Below are positions 9,012-18,791 of a stretch of DNA of 40,557 nt, piece after piece. The stretch is from Aeromonas cavernicola (GTDB taxonomy: Bacteria > Pseudomonadota > Gammaproteobacteria > Enterobacterales > Aeromonadaceae). Every line of letters begins with the position of its first letter. The stretch's first letter is position 1. The notes beneath the pieces were generated by a model. It ran no database searches. It was not told the DNA's origin and was given only the letters and a program-made list of their open reading frames with translations. The position numbers were made by a program, and so were the translations under genes. The stretch spans positions 1 through 40,557 of the forward strand of contig NZ_PGGC01000064.1 in the NCBI RefSeq assembly GCF_002795305.1. The letters run 5' to 3'.

Positions 9012-10127
9012 TTACTCTTTGCCTAGCAGGATCTGGTTGGCTGGGTCCAGCATGGCAGCCCGAGCACGAATCCGACGCTCCAGCACGGGGATCAGATCCT
9101 TGTTGTCGAGCCGATCGACCCGCTGACCCCCTTCGTAGAAGGCACTCTTGTTGGCGGCTCCCGCCAGACCAAGGTCAGAAACCAGCGCTTCGCCCGGGCC
9201 ATTGACCACACAACCGATGATCGAGACATCCATCGGAGTAATGATATCTTCGAGCCGCTCTTCCAGTGCGTTGACGGTGGCGATCACATCGAACTCCTGA
9301 CGGGAGCAGGAGGGGCAAGCAATAAAATTGATGCCACGGGAACGAATACGCAGGGATTTGAGAATATCAAATCCCACTTTCACCTCTTCCACCGGATCGG
9401 CGGCCAGCGAGATACGCAAGGTGTCACCGATACCATCGGCCAGCAACATGCCAAGGCCAATGGCGGACTTCACTGCACCAGCGCGGAAACCGCCCGCCTC
9501 AGTGATGCCCAAATGAAGTGGCTGTTCGATCTGTTTGGCCAGCAGGCGATAGGCACCCACCGCCAGAAACACATCGGATGCCTTGACACTTACCTTAAAA
9601 TTTTGGAAATCGAGCCGCGTCAGGTAATCCACGTGACGCATGGCAGACTCCACCAATGCCTCTGGGGTTGGCTCGCCATATTTTTCCTGAATATCTTTCT
9701 CCAGCGACCCACCGTTGACCCCGATCCGAATCGGGATGTTCAAGTCCCGTGCACAGTCAACGACAGCACGTACTCGCTGCTCATTGCCAATGTTGCCTGG
9801 GTTGATACGTAGGCAGTCTGCACCGTACTCGGCCACTTTTAAAGCGATGCGGTAGTCGAAGTGGATATCGGCGACGATGGGAATACGGGTTTGCTGCTTG
9901 ATGAGGCGAAAAGCCTCTGCGGCTTCCATGGTGGGTACTGACACTCGGACGATATCAGCGCCGACTCGCTCGATACGCTGAATTTGCTCGACAGTCGCGG
10001 CGACATCAGTGGTTTTCGTGTTGGTCATGGTTTGTACTGTGATGGGAGCGTCGCCCCCAACCGGTACTTTACCCACCATGATCTGCCTAGACTTTCGACG
10101 AACAATAGGGGATACGTGAGCGGACAT
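9012..10127 (-). CDS. ispG: 4-hydroxy-3-methylbut-2-enyl diphosphate synthase (IspG/GcpE)
   Basis: IspG is the 4Fe-4S enzyme that reductively opens MEcPP to HMBPP, the penultimate step of the MEP isoprenoid pathway. The protein has 371 residues (E. coli 372). The cluster ligands are Cys271 and Cys274 in [11 protein letters not shown] and Cys306 in [10 protein letters not shown], with the conserved Glu313 in the same motif. The N-terminal TIM-barrel region includes [17 protein letters not shown] and RINPGNIG. Its cluster would be built by the isc system 10 kb to the right. It lies 10 bases after rodZ and is probably co-transcribed with it. Confidence 0.98.
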   Translation of the reverse strand: MSAHVSPIVRRKSRQIMVGKVPVGGDAPITVQTMTNTKTTDVAATVEQIQRIERVGADIVRVSVPTMEAAEAFRLIKQQTRIPIVADIHFDYRIALKVAEYGADCLRINPGNIGNEQRVRAVVDCARDLNIPIRIGVNGGSLEKDIQEKYGEPTPEALVESAMRHVDYLTRLDFQNFKVSVKASDVFLAVGAYRLLAKQIEQPLHLGITEAGGFRAGAVKSAIGLGMLLADGIGDTLRISLAADPVEEVKVGFDILKSLRIRSRGINFIACPSCSRQEFDVIATVNALEERLEDIITPMDVSIIGCVVNGPGEALVSDLGLAGAANKSAFYEGGQRVDRLDNKDLIPVLERRIRARAAMLDPANQILLGKE

Positions 10128-10137
10128 AACGAGCAGA

Positions 10138-11082
10138 TTACTCCTGCGGCAATGAGAAACGGGCAGTGCGGCCGTTATAACGACTCATATCAAATGCAGT
10201 GCCCTTGTATTCCAATTTGACCGCGATGGGGGCACCGACAATGAGTCGCAGAGGTTCTGCACCTTCGAGCAGGAGTTCATCATTAGCTCTTTTGAGCCCA
10301 CTGAATAGCGTCTTGCCATTGGCATCTTTCACATCTAACCAGCAGTCAGCGGTAAAATTGAGTTTGAGCTGTGGCGTCGCCGCTGGTGGTACTGCAGCTG
10401 CTTCGGCCACCACTGTGGCTGATTGCGCCGCATCAGGTGCGCTGCTGCCCGCCTCACTGGCCGTAGTAGCAACGGTATTAACCGCACTGGAAATAGATAA
10501 GTCTGCTGCCTCAGTGGGCACACTCTGGGCATCTGCCGCCACAGGAGCAGGATTGGCAGGTAGGCTATCTACGGCCGATGTGTTCGAGGCCGCAGGCTCG
10601 CTTTGTGGCGTCGCCACCACATTCATCTCAGTGGCAGCCAACGCGACATCCCCCGCTGAGCGACGAGCCGTACTCTGCCACCACCACGCAACGGAGAGAC
10701 CGATCAGTACGAGGATGACCAACCAAGTGACAACCTTCAACTTACTATCGTTGGCTTGCTGGCGAGAGCGACGAGAAAAAGTTTGCATATCTATGTTATC
10801 AGGAGGCGTCAATCCCAGTTTTTCATAAGCAGCTAAGATCGTCTCCTCTGGAATACCGACCAATTTGGCATAGGTGCGCAAATAGCCCCGAATAAAAGTA
10901 TGCGAAGTGTGTTTATCGTATGTATCTGATTCAATTGCGGCGATCAGGGTCAGACGAAGGTGAAGGCGAGACGCAACTTGTTCCCGTGTCCAGCCAAGCT
11001 GTTCACGAGCATCGCGCAGCAACTGGCCTGGGCCTGCTGCCTGAGAATCGTCTTGAAAATCATATTGCTGTTCAGTAGTCAT
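10138..11082 (-). CDS. rodZ: Cytoskeletal protein RodZ
   Basis: RodZ links MreB filaments to the elongation machinery and sets rod shape. The 314-residue protein shows the family order. An N-terminal Xre-type HTH domain (about 18-90, [20 protein letters not shown]) binds MreB. A basic juxtamembrane segment (SRRSRQQ) precedes one membrane helix (116-136, ending AWWWQ). A low-complexity Ala/Ser/Thr/Pro periplasmic linker (about 145-230) follows, then a beta-rich C-terminal DUF4115 domain (from [18 protein letters not shown]). Its ATG overlaps the pilF stop by 11 bases, so translation is coupled. The linker is low complexity and probably diverges quickly between strains. Confidence 0.95.
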   Translation of the reverse strand: MTTEQQYDFQDDSQAAGPGQLLRDAREQLGWTREQVASRLHLRLTLIAAIESDTYDKHTSHTFIRGYLRTYAKLVGIPEETILAAYEKLGLTPPDNIDMQTFSRRSRQQANDSKLKVVTWLVILVLIGLSVAWWWQSTARRSAGDVALAATEMNVVATPQSEPAASNTSAVDSLPANPAPVAADAQSVPTEAADLSISSAVNTVATTASEAGSSAPDAAQSATVVAEAAAVPPAATPQLKLNFTADCWLDVKDANGKTLFSGLKRANDELLLEGAEPLRLIVGAPIAVKLEYKGTAFDMSRYNGRTARFSLPQE

Positions 11083-11848
11083 TGGCTAAATAACGCTTGG
11101 CTTGTTGCGAAGTGGGATATTGCCTTACCAGCTCAGTCCCGAATTTGTGAAGTAATGCTGGTTTGTCCATGGCCTGCGCTAACCGCAATCTCAACCAGAG
11201 ACTGCTCTGCGTCTCAGCCGATACATCGGCAAAACGCGAAAGATAGGCTTCAACATCAGGTAGCTTACCATCTTTCATGGAAAGCTCAGCCAAGTCCAGC
11301 AATAACCTTGGATTAAGAGGATTATACCCCAAGGCCAAGCGATAATACTCATTTGCTTTATCATTTCTGCGATTTTGCAGCGCACAAAGTGCTGCATTTT
11401 CATAGGTATCGGCAATTTTGACATACCCAGGCTGGGCGACTGCGTTATTAAACGCTAAATCTGCCTCATCGAACCTACCGCGGTCACAAAGAAAAGCGCC
11501 ATAATTATTCATCGCATCAGCATTGAGCGGATCAATATCAAGGGTTTTTTTATAACTCTCCTCAGCCGCTTTAAAATTCCCGACCTGTTGGTAAAAATAG
11601 GCAAAACCGATTTGAACGCGGGGGTTATTGGGATCGTATTGTAGGGCACGATCAAGGTTAAATTTGGCTTGTTCAGTGTTGCCTTGACGAAGATATTGAA
11701 TCCCCAAATCAAGCCGAGTTTGAGCCGCAGCCTTAAGATCTGGCCCCACTTCACGCTGAGTTGAGTTTTGGCCAGTGTAAGTTGTCTCTGTTACACAACC
11801 GGGTAGCGCACAAAACACAGCCAAAACGATTAATGCACGTGTATTCAT
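11072..11848 (-). CDS. pilF: Type IV pilus assembly lipoprotein PilF/PilW
   Basis: This TPR lipoprotein helps PilQ-type secretins reach and assemble in the outer membrane. From ATG 11848 (behind CAGGGA) the protein has 258 residues and begins MNTRALIVLAVFC, with lipobox ALPGC near residue 17. An upstream TTG in frame is less likely. At least five TPR-like units follow, for example AQTRLDLGIQYLRQGNTEQA, NPRVQIGFAYFYQQVGNFKA and NADAMNNYGAFLCDRGRFDE. It lies between rlmN (26 bases) and rodZ (11-base overlap), the usual gammaproteobacterial order. A type IV pilus system is implied elsewhere in the genome. Confidence 0.94.
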   Translation of the reverse strand: MNTRALIVLAVFCALPGCVTETTYTGQNSTQREVGPDLKAAAQTRLDLGIQYLRQGNTEQAKFNLDRALQYDPNNPRVQIGFAYFYQQVGNFKAAEESYKKTLDIDPLNADAMNNYGAFLCDRGRFDEADLAFNNAVAQPGYVKIADTYENAALCALQNRRNDKANEYYRLALGYNPLNPRLLLDLAELSMKDGKLPDVEAYLSRFADVSAETQSSLWLRLRLAQAMDKPALLHKFGTELVRQYPTSQQAKRYLANDY

Positions 11849-11874
11849 TCCCTGACTATACAATGGCTTAGCAA

Positions 11875-12978
11875 TCAGACTATTTTGACGGAAATTCCAT
11901 CCTGTTGCATCCGATTTTTAATAGTGCGTTTAGTCCGATCAATCACATCCCCCACCAACTGGCCACAGGCCGCGTCGATGTCATCACCCCGCGTTTTGCG
12001 TACGATCACCGTAAGCCCATACTCCATCAGCACCTTGGAGAACCGATCGATACGGCTATTACTCGGCTTACCATAAGGGTTACCTGGGAAGGGATTAAAC
12101 GGGATCAAATTGATTTTGCTCGGGGTGTCTTTAAGCACCTTGGCCAGTTCATGGGCATGTTGCATATCATCATTGATGTGATCGAGTAGGACATACTCAA
12201 CCGTCACTCGACCACCATTGGCGTTAGACTTACCAAGATAACGGCGCACCCCTGCTAAGAAGGCCTCAATATTGTACTTATCATTGATCGGCATGATCTC
12301 TGAACGCAATTTGTCATTTGGCGCATGCAAAGAGATAGCCAGCGCCACATCAATCTGATCGCCCAGCATATCCAGCGCAGGCACCACACCGGAAGTTGAT
12401 ATGGTCACGCGACGCTTGGAGATGCCGTAACCGAAATCATCCATCATCAGACGCATCGCGGGCACCACGTTAGCCAGGTTGAGTAACGGCTCTCCCATTC
12501 CCATCATGACCACGTTAGTAATAGGCCGTTTGCCTCCGACCACCTTAGCCGCTCGCCAGACTTGCCCAATGATCTCCGATACTTTCAAATTTCGATTAAA
12601 GCCCTGCTGAGCCGTAGAGCAAAATGTGCACGCCAGCGCACAGCCTACTTGAGAAGACACACACAGCGTGGCCCTGTCATCTTCAGGAATATAAACAGTC
12701 TCTACCTCTTGATCGCCTACCTGCAATGCCCACTTGATGGTGCCATCGCTAGATCGCTGCTCACGGCTGACGATAGGCGCCCGAATCTCGGCAATGGCCT
12801 TGAGACGTTCACGCAATACCTTGTTGACGTTATTCATCTGATCGAAATCATCACAACCAAAGTGATAGATCCATTTCATTACCTGATCTGCCCGAAACGG
12901 CTTCTCGCCTAATTCAACGAAAAAAGCACGCATGGCATCCCGATCAAGATCCAGCAGGTTGGTTTTTGTTTCGCTCAT
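11875..12978 (-). CDS. rlmN: Dual-specificity 23S rRNA/tRNA adenine-C2 methyltransferase RlmN
   Basis: RlmN is a radical-SAM enzyme that makes m2A2503 in 23S rRNA and m2A37 in some tRNAs. ATG 12978 (behind CTGAGG) gives 367 residues beginning [20 protein letters not shown]; a GTG seven codons upstream is unlikely. The 4Fe-4S/SAM motif CxxxCxxC is Cys113, Cys117 and Cys120 ([16 protein letters not shown]). The methyl-carrying C-terminal cysteine lies in [13 protein letters not shown]. Other signatures are MGMGEPLLN and ISLHAPND. It heads the pilF-rodZ-ispG cluster, and its cluster depends on Fe-S assembly. Confidence 0.97.
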   Translation of the reverse strand: MSETKTNLLDLDRDAMRAFFVELGEKPFRADQVMKWIYHFGCDDFDQMNNVNKVLRERLKAIAEIRAPIVSREQRSSDGTIKWALQVGDQEVETVYIPEDDRATLCVSSQVGCALACTFCSTAQQGFNRNLKVSEIIGQVWRAAKVVGGKRPITNVVMMGMGEPLLNLANVVPAMRLMMDDFGYGISKRRVTISTSGVVPALDMLGDQIDVALAISLHAPNDKLRSEIMPINDKYNIEAFLAGVRRYLGKSNANGGRVTVEYVLLDHINDDMQHAHELAKVLKDTPSKINLIPFNPFPGNPYGKPSNSRIDRFSKVLMEYGLTVIVRKTRGDDIDAACGQLVGDVIDRTKRTIKNRMQQDGISVKIV

Positions 12979-13103
12979 CAATGGCCTCAGTTCACACACT
13001 TCATGAATGATTAGCTGACGGTGTCAGGGGGCGGCATTGTACAAATTATGGACCTCCCTTGCTACCTAGAGAAGTGCCCTGCCGTGAATACCAAAAACAA
13101 CAA

Positions 13104-13125
13104 GGGAGCCGAAGCTCCCCAAAAC
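13104..13125 (-). terminator. Terminator after ndk
   Basis: On the minus strand GGGAGC-TTCG-GCTCCC forms a 6-bp stem capped by an unusually stable UUCG tetraloop. TTGTTGTTTTT follows. It lies 20-40 bases beyond the ndk stop and separates ndk from rlmN. Confidence 0.88.
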
Positions 13126-13144
13126 GGATATCACACTGACTCGA

Positions 13145-13573
13145 TCAGCTACGTGGGCAAATCTCGTTGTCAGAGAAGAAATAGGCAATCTCACGAGCTG
13201 CCGAGGCGGGGGCATCAGAGCCATGGACCGCATTGCGATCGATGCTCTCGGCATAACATGCGCGTAATGTACCAGCCAGCGCCTCTTTAGGGTTAGTCGC
13301 CCCCATGATTTCGCGATGACGACGAATCGCATCTTCCCCTTCCAGCACCTGAACCATCACCGGGCCAGAGGTCATAAAGTTGACCAAGGCTTCATAAAAA
13401 GGGCGCTCTTTATGTTCGGCATAGAAGCCCCCAGCCTGCTCACTGGTCATGTGCAGCATTTTAGCGGCAACCACTCTTAATCCAGCACTTTCAAAGCGGC
13501 CATAGATGGCGCCAATCAAGTTTTTACTAACCGCATCCGGTTTAACGATAGAGAAGGTACGTTCGATGGCCAT
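13145..13573 (-). CDS. ndk: Nucleoside diphosphate kinase
   Basis: Ndk balances nucleoside triphosphates by passing the gamma-phosphate through a phosphohistidine. The 142-residue protein begins [20 protein letters not shown]. The active-site histidine is His117 in [17 protein letters not shown], and the nucleotide-binding KPDAV segment is intact. It is monocistronic by its signals: its own terminator (13104-13125) lies downstream and a possible promoter upstream. The order ndk-rlmN is conserved in gammaproteobacteria. Confidence 0.98.
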   Translation of the reverse strand: MAIERTFSIVKPDAVSKNLIGAIYGRFESAGLRVVAAKMLHMTSEQAGGFYAEHKERPFYEALVNFMTSGPVMVQVLEGEDAIRRHREIMGATNPKEALAGTLRACYAESIDRNAVHGSDAPASAAREIAYFFSDNEICPRS

Positions 13574-13627
13574 GGCGTTCTTTCCTTAACGACAGTATTT
13601 TATTGTTAAAATTGATGTTCGGCGGCG

Positions 13628-13656
13628 ATTATACGTAAACAAGATTCGAAAAAACA
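13628..13656 (-). promoter_or_regulatory. Possible ndk promoter
   Basis: A perfect minus-strand -10 TATAAT (13633-13628) lies 55 bases upstream of the ndk start. The -35 at the standard 17-base spacing is poor (TGTTTT). The rest of the 269-base gap between ndk and the aminopeptidase pair is AT-rich and shows nothing else except the terminator at its far end. Confidence 0.45.
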
Positions 13657-13810
13657 CACAATACAGTAACTTTTTATTAAAATCAGCCTCCTTCAAATCA
13701 ACATCACAGCGCAGTTTAACTACACATCATGATAAAAATGTGCGCTTGAGCACGATTACGCATTGAGACCGTCGAAAAGACACATTTAGCTCACTATTTA
13801 AGCACCACAA

Positions 13811-13835
13811 CGGCAAGGCTCAATGAGCCTTGCCG
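13811..13835 (-). terminator. Hairpin after the aminopeptidase pair
   Basis: A perfect 11-bp stem (CGGCAAGGCTC / GAGCCTTGCCG) with a three-base loop starts 8 bases beyond the second pepB stop. On the minus strand only TTGTGG follows, so it is a strong hairpin with a weak U-tract. Confidence 0.65.
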
Positions 13836-13842
13836 AGTCACA

Positions 13843-15126
13843 TCAGTTGATCTCTGCCAGTAAGGTACGTGCGATGGTGCGCATCCCTAGGGTGTTAGCC
13901 CCAGGCGCCCAGCTCGCATCGCCGTTGTCACTGAAACAGGCGGCCAGATCGATATGTAGCCACCCCTGCCCTTCTTCACCGACGAAACGGGAGAGAAAAC
14001 CCGCCGCATTAGAGGCGCCACCAGGCCCGCCACCCTTCACCGGCCGACTATTAGCCGTGTCAGCATAATGGGACGGGCACTGCTGGCGATGCCACGGCTC
14101 CAGTGGTAACGGCCAGGCGGGTTCATGTTCAGCCTCGGCATAGGCCATGGCCCGACTGACCAGCCCCTTGTCTAAACCAAACAGCGCATTATAACGCCCA
14201 CCCAAGGCCATCACGGCGGCACCGGTCAGGGTCGCGGCATCGATGATGAGCGGCGCGCCCGATGCACTCGCCAGCAGTAAGCCATCTGCTAGCACCAGTC
14301 GCCCCTCGGCGTCGGTATTGACAATCTCGACCGTGATGCCGTTTTTATAGGTGAGGATATCCCCCAGCTTATAAGCATGACCGGACACCAAATTCTCGGC
14401 GCAGCAGAGAATGAGCTTCACTCGCTTGTTAAGTCCGCGCAGCATGGCCAGTGCCAGCGCGCCAGTCACCATGGCGGCGCCCCCCATGTCACATTTCATG
14501 GTGAGCATGCCCTCGGAGCTCTTCATGGAGTAGCCACCGGAGTCAAAAGTGATCCCTTTGCCAACTAAGGCTGCCGCCACTGGTGCCTTAGGATCACGGC
14601 TGGGGTTGAAATCAAGCTCCAGCAATACAGGCTCACGATCGCTGCCTCGGCCAACCTGATAGATCCCGACCCAACCGGCCTGCTGCAAGGCTTCCCCTTT
14701 CAAGATGCGGTGACTCACCTGATCGGGTGCCAGCTCGGTAATAAAGGCCGCAGCCTCAATCGCCAATTCGAGCGGTCCCAACTGCTCAGGCGTCGCGTTG
14801 GTCATCTCGCGCACCCAGCGCCCACAGAGCCAACGCGCTTCTAGCTCCTCTCGATCCGCTTCCGACGACATGGCCCACTGCAGTTGCACCTCTACTTTGG
14901 GAGTCTGGAACCCTTGGGCAAAAGCCCACTGCTGCTCCCGTTCCCAATGACCGGCGAGGCTGACCTTATGTAGCCCTTGCCCGCACAGACGACGAGCAGC
15001 CTGCTGGATGTCAAGCAACGGATGCGCGCTCACCAGATGGATCACCATGCCATCAGCCCGGTGCGAAAGCAGTGCTCCCTCGCCCCATTCCGCAGGGGCA
15101 AACTCACGGCTTAACCAGATGTTCAT
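13843..15126 (-). CDS. Leucyl aminopeptidase family M17, PepB-type, second copy
   Basis: This 427-residue M17 metallo-aminopeptidase removes N-terminal residues from peptides. ATG 15126 overlaps the stop of the upstream paralogue (ATGA) and gives MNIWLSREFAPAEWG; a longer frame starting at 15192 is not credible. The dinuclear-metal site is intact: GKGITFDSGGYSMKSSE (Lys and Asp), then MKCDMGGAAMVTGALALA, then VNTDAEGRLVLADGL (Asp and Glu). It has Cys where the first copy and E. coli PepB have Ser (MKSDMGG), and ends GANTLGMRTIARTLL. The N-terminal third is much less conserved between copies than the catalytic domain, so substrate choice may differ. This is seen by eye only. Confidence 0.9.
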   Translation of the reverse strand: MNIWLSREFAPAEWGEGALLSHRADGMVIHLVSAHPLLDIQQAARRLCGQGLHKVSLAGHWEREQQWAFAQGFQTPKVEVQLQWAMSSEADREELEARWLCGRWVREMTNATPEQLGPLELAIEAAAFITELAPDQVSHRILKGEALQQAGWVGIYQVGRGSDREPVLLELDFNPSRDPKAPVAAALVGKGITFDSGGYSMKSSEGMLTMKCDMGGAAMVTGALALAMLRGLNKRVKLILCCAENLVSGHAYKLGDILTYKNGITVEIVNTDAEGRLVLADGLLLASASGAPLIIDAATLTGAAVMALGGRYNALFGLDKGLVSRAMAYAEAEHEPAWPLPLEPWHRQQCPSHYADTANSRPVKGGGPGGASNAAGFLSRFVGEEGQGWLHIDLAACFSDNGDASWAPGANTLGMRTIARTLLAEIN

Positions 15127-16427
15127 GCCGTCACCTCTTGCAGCCAACGTGCGATAGTGCGCAGACCATGGCCCTTGGCACCAGTGGCCCACAGATCGTT
15201 GCCCGATTTTTGATAGGAAGCGGCTAAATCCAGATGCACCCAGCCTCTGCCCTCATCACGGACAAATCGGGACAAAAACGCGGCCGCGGTGGTCGCCCCT
15301 GCGGTCCCTTCGGCAGAGGCAATGTTACCCAAATCAGCAAACGCCGAGGTCAGCTGACTGGTATGCCAAGGCTCCAGTGGCAGTGCCCACGCCTGCTCCT
15401 GTTCTGCTTTGGCAGCCGCTAGGGTGCGCTGCTGCTCGGCTTCATCGAGGGCAAAAACAGCGTTGTAATCACGCCCCAACGCCATTTTGGCCGCACCGGT
15501 CAGGGTTGCCGCATCGAGGATGTAGGCCGCGCCACTGTCTGATGCCGCCATCAAGCCATCAGCAAGCACCAAGCGTCCCTCGGCATCGGTATTTTGGATC
15601 TCCACCGACACACCGTTCTTATAGGTCAGAATGTCACCCAGTTTAAATGCGCTCCCCGAAATCAAATTCTCAGCGCAGCAGAGGATCAACTTCACCCGTT
15701 TATTCAACCCACGACTGATGGCTAGCGCTAATGCCCCTGTGACCATCGCAGCCCCCCCCATGTCAGACTTCATCGCCAACATGTTGTCAGAGGACTTTAT
15801 CGAATAACCGCCAGAGTCGAAGGTGATCCCCTTCCCGACCAGCGCGGCGACCACTGGCGCGTTGCGATCACCGGTCGGGTTATAGTCAAGTTCAAGCAGT
15901 ACCGGTTCACGCTCGCTACCCCGCCCGACCGACCAGATCCCAACATGACCCGCTTCCCGGAGCGCCTCGCCCGCCGTGATACAGGCTGTCACCTGGTCAC
16001 CAGCCAGCGAACGGATCAGCAGCAGTGCCGACTCCGCTAGGCTCATGGGGTAGATCTCCTCAGGGGTACCATTAGTGATGTCCCGCACCCAACGCGTTGC
16101 CTTGAGTAACGCCTCCAGCTCGCTTGCCTGTGCGACGCTTTGTGCGCCGAAATCGAGTTCACGTACCCCTTTGGCGGCATAAAATCCCTGCGCAAACGCG
16201 TAGCGGCGCTCCAGATCCCACGCGTCCCCCACCAATGTCACCCGCTTGATGCCACTGGACTCAAGACGTCGGGCCGCCCGCTGCACAATACGTAATACCT
16301 CTTTTTCGTGGCGAGCTGAGCCTACGTGGATATGGCTCTGATCATCGTTGAAACTAAGCTGGGCACCGTTGCCCCAATGGGCAGCCGCAGCCTGAAGGGA
16401 TAACCGAACGTTCATCATGTCAGCCAT
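15123..16427 (-). CDS. pepB: Peptidase B-type leucyl aminopeptidase (M17), first copy
   Basis: PepB is a hexameric cytosolic aminopeptidase for short peptides. The 434-residue protein (E. coli 427) starts at ATG 16427, MADMMNVRLSLQAAA, behind AAAAGGAAG; starts at the next Met codons are possible. The catalytic segments are GKGITFDSGGYSIKSSD, MKSDMGGAAMVTGALALA and QNTDAEGRLVLADGL, with all metal-ligand positions present. It sits immediately downstream of fdx, the position of pepB in E. coli, so this copy is the likely orthologue. The terminator at 16491-16520 separates it from the isc operon. It overlaps the second copy by four bases. Confidence 0.93.
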   Translation of the reverse strand: MADMMNVRLSLQAAAAHWGNGAQLSFNDDQSHIHVGSARHEKEVLRIVQRAARRLESSGIKRVTLVGDAWDLERRYAFAQGFYAAKGVRELDFGAQSVAQASELEALLKATRWVRDITNGTPEEIYPMSLAESALLLIRSLAGDQVTACITAGEALREAGHVGIWSVGRGSEREPVLLELDYNPTGDRNAPVVAALVGKGITFDSGGYSIKSSDNMLAMKSDMGGAAMVTGALALAISRGLNKRVKLILCCAENLISGSAFKLGDILTYKNGVSVEIQNTDAEGRLVLADGLMAASDSGAAYILDAATLTGAAKMALGRDYNAVFALDEAEQQRTLAAAKAEQEQAWALPLEPWHTSQLTSAFADLGNIASAEGTAGATTAAAFLSRFVRDEGRGWVHLDLAASYQKSGNDLWATGAKGHGLRTIARWLQEVTA

Positions 16428-16486
16428 GGTCTCTTGCTTCCTTTTTAGTGGCATTTAAATCAATTTTTTGGGGGCAAAATAGCCAT

Positions 16487-16520
16487 GAAAAAGGCCGTAC
16501 CCCACTAAGGTTACGGCCTT
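16487..16520 (-). terminator. Terminator of the isc operon after fdx
   Basis: Minus-strand AAGGCCGTA pairs perfectly with TACGGCCTT around a 12-base loop, followed by a short T-run. It starts about 55 bases after the fdx stop and ahead of the pepB pair. No iscX frame lies in the 148 bases between fdx and pepB. Confidence 0.8.
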
Positions 16521-16575
16521 CACCATATCACTACTGGCCCCCGAGATACTGCTCGCCCACGGTACTTATGTGTAA

Positions 16576-16914
16576 TTAATGACGCTCAGAGGCGAGGTTT
16601 AGAGTGTACTTGGGTAGCTCGACCACCAGATCGTCGTCCGCCAACCTGGCTTGGCAGCTAAGACGCGATTCCGGCTCCAGCCCCCATGCCTTGTCTAACA
16701 TGTCATCTTCCAACTCATCGCTCGGTTCCAGGGAGTCAAACCCTTCCCGCACGACACAGTGACAGGTCGTACAAGCGCAGGATTTCTCACACGCGTGTTC
16801 GATCTCAATGCCTGCGCGTAACGCCACCTCTAAGATGGTCTCGCCAGTTTCACCTTCGAGCGCCACCCCGTCCGGACACAGCTCGGGATGGGGCAGAATA
16901 ATCAGTTTGGGCAT
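16576..16914 (-). CDS. fdx: ISC-type [2Fe-2S] ferredoxin
   Basis: Fdx supplies electrons for Fe-S cluster assembly on IscU. From ATG 16914 the protein has 112 residues (E. coli 111), MPKLIILPHPELCPDG. The four 2Fe-2S ligands are Cys42, Cys48, Cys51 and Cys87, in EHACEKSCACTTCHC and RLSCQAR. The EDDMLDKAWGLEPESRLSCQ block is typical of the ISC ferredoxin. The longer frame starting at 17121 lies inside hscA and is not a true N-terminus. The start is one base after the hscA stop. It is the last isc gene here. Confidence 0.97.
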   Translation of the reverse strand: MPKLIILPHPELCPDGVALEGETGETILEVALRAGIEIEHACEKSCACTTCHCVVREGFDSLEPSDELEDDMLDKAWGLEPESRLSCQARLADDDLVVELPKYTLNLASERH

Positions 16915-16915
16915 A

Positions 16916-18763
16916 TTACACCTTGTTGACGTTTTGTCCGGCCAGCACCTTACGAATGGATGTGTCCATCCGGCGGGCAGCAAATTCACCACTGGCAGCA
17001 TCTGCTGCCTCAATGGCCGCTTTGATTTGATGAGTATTTCCCGCTTGGCGCATGGCCAGCAGATGGGCGATGGCGCCATCAATGGCGGCACGTTCAGTTC
17101 CATTGAGCAGGGCCTCACCATCCACAGCTAACGCCGCGTTAAGACTTTCAACGACCCGATCAGCCTCCACCTGTTGCTCTGCCAACATGCGAGCGGCCAT
17201 ATCTTGCTGAGCATGGGTAATGGACGCGCTGAGCATGGAGAGAATGTCATCCTCCCCTAAGCCATAGGAGGGCTTGACCTGGATCTCAGCCTGTACCCCA
17301 GAGGATTTTTCCATGGCACTCACTGACAGCAGCCCATCGGCATCGACCTGAAATGTCACACGAATATGGGCAGCACCCGCCACCATGGGAGGAATACCGG
17401 TTAGGGTAAAACGTGCTAATGAGCGGCAATCCGCCACCAGCTCACGTTCCCCTTGCACCACGTGAATGGCCATCGCCGTCTGGCCGTCCTTGAAGGTGGT
17501 GAACTCTTGAGCCCGCGCCACCGGAATAGTGGTATTGCGCGGGATCACCTTCTCAGCGAGGCCCCCCATGGTTTCCAGACCAAGGGAAAGCGGGATCACA
17601 TCCAGCAACAGCATCTCAGCATCCGGCTTGTTACCCACCAGAATATCGGCCTGAATGGCGGCACCGATGGCGACCACCTTGTCCGGGTCTATGCTGGTCA
17701 GCGGTGTGCGCTGAAAAAACGCCCCCACCTGCTCACGCACCAAAGGAACACGGGTGGAGCCGCCCACCATCACCACCTCTAACACCTCCTCATGCTCAAG
17801 CCCAGCGTCGCGCAGGGCGCGGCGGCAGGCCAGCAAGGTCCGTTTCACCAGTGGGGTAATGAGTGCATCGAACTGTTCGCGCGCAACCGTACCCTGCCAG
17901 CCGGCGAAGCTGGATACAACCTGCTCGGCATCGGTCAGACCGTGTTTGACGGCAGCAGCCACATCCAGCAGCTCACGCTGCAGATGGGCATCGAGATCAC
18001 CAGAGAGGCCCGCCTGCGCCTTGACCCAGTCCGCCAGCAGGTGATCGAAGTCATCGCCGCCGAGGGCCGAATCACCACCGGTTGCCAATACCTCAAAAAC
18101 GCCGCGATGGAGCCGTAAGATGGAGATATCGAAGGTTCCACCGCCCAGATCATAAACCGCAATCACCCCTTCCTGACCGGAGTCGAGGCCATAGGCAATC
18201 GCGGCCGCAGTCGGCTCATTGAGCAGCCGCAGCACATGCAGACCGGCCAGACGAGCCGCATCTTTGGTGCCTTGGCGCTGGGCATCATCAAAATAGGCAG
18301 GCACAGTGATGACCACACCGTCGAGATCGCCCCCCAAGGTCTGGGCGCCACGTTCGGCCAGTTTTTTGAGAATTTCGGCCGAGACCTGCACCGGATTGAC
18401 CAGCCCCTGACGGGTTTGCAGTTGTGGCATGCCATTGTCGGCGGCAACAAACTGGTAAGGCTGCTGGCGGGTATCGATATCGATCAGCGCCTTGCCCATC
18501 ATCCGTTTGACCGAGACGATGGTGTTGTGAGGATCACGTGCCGCTTCGCGCTTGGCATCAACCCCAACTCGAATCGAGCCGCCTTGATAGTGCACCACTG
18601 ACGGGAGCAGGTCGCGTCCTTGTTCATCGCAAAGGGTGTCGGCGTGACCGCTGCGAACCGCAGCAACGAGAGAGTTGGTGGTGCCGAGATCGATGCCGAC
18701 GGCACGCTTATGCTGATGGGGAACTGCGCTCTGACCGGGTTCGGCGATTTGCAATAATGCCAT
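16916..18763 (-). CDS. hscA: Fe-S assembly Hsp70 chaperone HscA
   Basis: HscA is the specialised DnaK-like ATPase that, with HscB, binds IscU and drives transfer of the new Fe-S cluster. The 615 residues match E. coli (616). The nucleotide-binding domain starts [17 protein letters not shown] (about 23-39) and includes [15 protein letters not shown] and [15 protein letters not shown]. The substrate-binding domain begins near residue 385 ([14 protein letters not shown]) and is followed by a helical lid. IscU's recognition loop (LPPVK) is present in this window. The gap to hscB is 28 bases; fdx follows with almost no gap. Confidence 0.98.
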   Translation of the reverse strand: MALLQIAEPGQSAVPHQHKRAVGIDLGTTNSLVAAVRSGHADTLCDEQGRDLLPSVVHYQGGSIRVGVDAKREAARDPHNTIVSVKRMMGKALIDIDTRQQPYQFVAADNGMPQLQTRQGLVNPVQVSAEILKKLAERGAQTLGGDLDGVVITVPAYFDDAQRQGTKDAARLAGLHVLRLLNEPTAAAIAYGLDSGQEGVIAVYDLGGGTFDISILRLHRGVFEVLATGGDSALGGDDFDHLLADWVKAQAGLSGDLDAHLQRELLDVAAAVKHGLTDAEQVVSSFAGWQGTVAREQFDALITPLVKRTLLACRRALRDAGLEHEEVLEVVMVGGSTRVPLVREQVGAFFQRTPLTSIDPDKVVAIGAAIQADILVGNKPDAEMLLLDVIPLSLGLETMGGLAEKVIPRNTTIPVARAQEFTTFKDGQTAMAIHVVQGERELVADCRSLARFTLTGIPPMVAGAAHIRVTFQVDADGLLSVSAMEKSSGVQAEIQVKPSYGLGEDDILSMLSASITHAQQDMAARMLAEQQVEADRVVESLNAALAVDGEALLNGTERAAIDGAIAHLLAMRQAGNTHQIKAAIEAADAASGEFAARRMDTSIRKVLAGQNVNKV

Positions 18764-18791
18764 GGGTAATCAAACTTCCAGCGTTAAAGGA

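Noticed and set aside
8926-16509. The 12-base string CCCCACTAAGGT present both upstream of hisS and in the isc terminator loop
   Set aside because: Two copies of a 12-mer in different contexts are plausibly chance, and I found no further copies or flanking similarity.
17754-18118. Overlapping plus-strand frames of about 100 codons within hscA
   Set aside because: They are shadows of hscA in other frames and lack start signals.
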